A DNA stretch of 5,983 nt. It comes from Thermotogae bacterium. Lineage in GTDB: Bacteria > Thermotogota > Thermotogae > Petrotogales > Kosmotogaceae. The stretch spans positions 1 through 5,983 of the forward strand of contig QNAR01000110.1 of assembly GCA_003643975.1 (NCBI GenBank). Direction: 5' to 3'. The notes under the pieces were generated by a model. It searched no databases, was not told the DNA's origin, and worked only from the letters and a program-made list of their open reading frames with translations. Of this stretch, positions 4,920 to 5,983 are shown piece by piece. How positions within the stretch are numbered: the first letter of the stretch is position 1; the number at the start of each line of letters is the position of its first letter. The position numbers and the translations under genes are program-made.

Positions 4920-5983
4920 ATTATCTCCTCCAGACGGCCGAGAAGAAATTCGAGATCATCGTTTCGAACGGCTTCAGTGGTGCAAAAAAGAACAGAATTT
5001 CCGAGTTCCGGGAAATCTTTCTCAAGTTCCATAGGACCAAGTATTTTGTGTTCCAACAATTTATTATTCAACTCACCCGCAGTTAAAGCTTTTAGCTTCA
5101 CAGCAAATTCGTGGAAAAAGGGACCAGAAAAGAGTGGAGCCATTCCCTCAATCTCCGATATTCTCTGGAAGAGATAATGAGCTTTATCATAAGATCTTAT
5201 TGCCACTTCTCTGAGCCCTTCTTTTCCCATCAAACTCATATAAATAGCGGCTATAACAGCGTTATGGGCATGATTCGAACAAATATTGGAAGTGGCTTTC
5301 CCTCTTCTGATATGCTGTTCTCTTGTCTGAAGCACCATAACATAGCCCGTTTTTCCATCGACGTCCTGCGTTTCCCCGATAATTCTTCCGGGCATTTTTC
5401 GCACGAATTTTTCTCTTGTTGCAAAGAATCCCAACCCTGGTCCACCCAAGCTGGGTGGGTTTCCTAATGGCTGCCCTTCACCTACAACTATATCTGCGCC
5501 AAGGCTTCCAGGGGCTTCCAAAACAGACAATGCAATGGGGTTTGCAACCACTATGAATATGACCTTTTCATCGAGAAGCGCTTTTATTTCCCGCAAATCT
5601 TCGATGATACCAAAGTAATTTGGATAACCCACAATAACCGCAGAAACATCATCATTCAGGCTATTTTTCAATTTTTTAAGATCTATCTGGCCGGTATTTT
5701 CTGAATAAGGGAGCTCTTCAAGTTCAATATTCTGGGCATGGCAATAGGTGCCGGTAACCCTCTGATATTCTGGGTGGAGGGCTCTCGAAATCAGAATCTT
5801 GTTTCTGCCATTAACACGCACTGCCATTAAAGCGGCTTCAGCCACGGCAGTTGCTCCGTCATACATCGAGGAGTTTGCCACTTCAAGCCCGGCCAGTTCC
5901 GCTATCATTGTCTGAAATTCAAACAATGCCTGCAACGTACCCTGGGATACTTCAGGCTGATACGGGGTGTATGCGGTGAGGAA
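4916..5983 (-). CDS. gcvPA: Glycine dehydrogenase (decarboxylating) subunit 1, partial (5' end beyond the window)
   Basis: This is the alpha-type subunit of the two-part glycine decarboxylase, a PLP-fold protein that has lost its own PLP lysine and pairs with GcvPB. The frame is open from the right edge of the window, starting FLTAYTPYQPEVSQGT, a conserved internal segment, so no start codon lies here. Candidate starts such as the TTG at 5935 are internal. The visible 355 residues are the C-terminal four-fifths of a protein normally near 440-450 residues; roughly 85-95 are missing. In window-local numbering the motifs are SSMYDGATAVAEA (38-50), GEGQPLGNPPSLGGPGLGFF (168-187), GRIIGETQD (199-207) and REQHIRRGKATSNICSN (221-237). 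It ends LGRLEEII and overlaps gcvPB by 4 bases. gcvT and gcvH are expected upstream but not seen. Confidence 0.96.
   Translation of the reverse strand, partial: FLTAYTPYQPEVSQGTLQALFEFQTMIAELAGLEVANSSMYDGATAVAEAALMAVRVNGRNKILISRALHPEYQRVTGTYCHAQNIELEELPYSENTGQIDLKKLKNSLNDDVSAVIVGYPNYFGIIEDLREIKALLDEKVIFIVVANPIALSVLEAPGSLGADIVVGEGQPLGNPPSLGGPGLGFFATREKFVRKMPGRIIGETQDVDGKTGYVMVLQTREQHIRRGKATSNICSNHAHNAVIAAIYMSLMGKEGLREVAIRSYDKAHYLFQRISEIEGMAPLFSGPFFHEFAVKLKALTAGELNNKLLEHKILGPMELEKDFPELGNSVLFCTTEAVRNDDLEFLLGRLEEII

Noticed and set aside
4619..5086. 155-codon plus-strand open frame across the gcvPA/gcvPB junction
   Set aside because: It is antisense to two unmistakable conserved genes and shows no family motif; it is a by-product of their codon use.
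5442..5458. Perfect 7-bp inverted repeat CCACCCA/TGGGTGG with a 3-base loop inside gcvPA
   Set aside because: It follows from the codons for Pro-Pro-Ser-Leu-Gly-Gly in a conserved GcvPA motif, and neither strand has a U-tract after it, so it is not a terminator.
5916..5935. TTG at 5935 as the gcvPA start codon
   Set aside because: The conserved GcvPA sequence FLTAYTPYQPEVSQG continues in frame upstream to the window edge, so the gene is cut off by the window and does not start here.

Overview
The window is ordinary, densely packed bacterial chromosome with moderate GC and Lys/Glu-rich proteins. Strong AGGAGGTGAT-type Shine-Dalgarno sequences and 1-4 base junctions separate nearly all genes. 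The style of the proteins suggests a member of the Thermotogota, perhaps the Kosmotoga/Mesotoga group. The main clues are the PanB sequence (for example IGIGSGKYCDGQVLVWHD) and a Rossmann/DUF2520 protein directly before panB, which I recall is also the Thermotoga maritima arrangement. This placement rests on memory of relatives, not on a search.

Plus strand, 64-3188, holds a tightly overlapped four-gene operon. It encodes a Rossmann/DUF2520 dehydrogenase-like protein (candidate ketopantoate reductase), PanB (ketopantoate hydroxymethyltransferase), a small MscS-type mechanosensitive channel, and a monofunctional biotin-protein ligase without the DNA-binding domain. The first two would carry out consecutive steps from 2-oxoisovalerate to pantoate on the way to coenzyme A. 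The ligase attaches biotin to carboxylase or decarboxylase carrier domains encoded elsewhere. The channel is a functionally unrelated passenger or an osmotic safety valve.

Minus strand, 5983-3197, holds the 3' end of a glycine cleavage operon. It contains gcvPA (5' end outside the window), gcvPB joined to it by an ATGA overlap, a hairpin placed immediately after the gcvPB stop codon, and then rqcP. rqcP encodes a small S4-domain factor of ribosome-associated quality control and starts at TTG. GcvPA and GcvPB form the two-subunit PLP-dependent glycine decarboxylase (P-protein); gcvT and gcvH would be expected upstream, beyond the right edge.

The two operons converge. birA and rqcP are only 8 bases apart with no terminator between them. 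The only convincing terminator, at 3451-3478, is bidirectional and lies beyond rqcP, so plus-strand transcripts probably run antisense through the whole of rqcP. There is no stretch over 300 bases without a gene. I see no mobile element, CRISPR array, tRNA or rRNA, and no clear sign of a new defence or mobile system. The points most worth a second look are the DUF2520-panB pairing and the terminator/antisense layout around rqcP.
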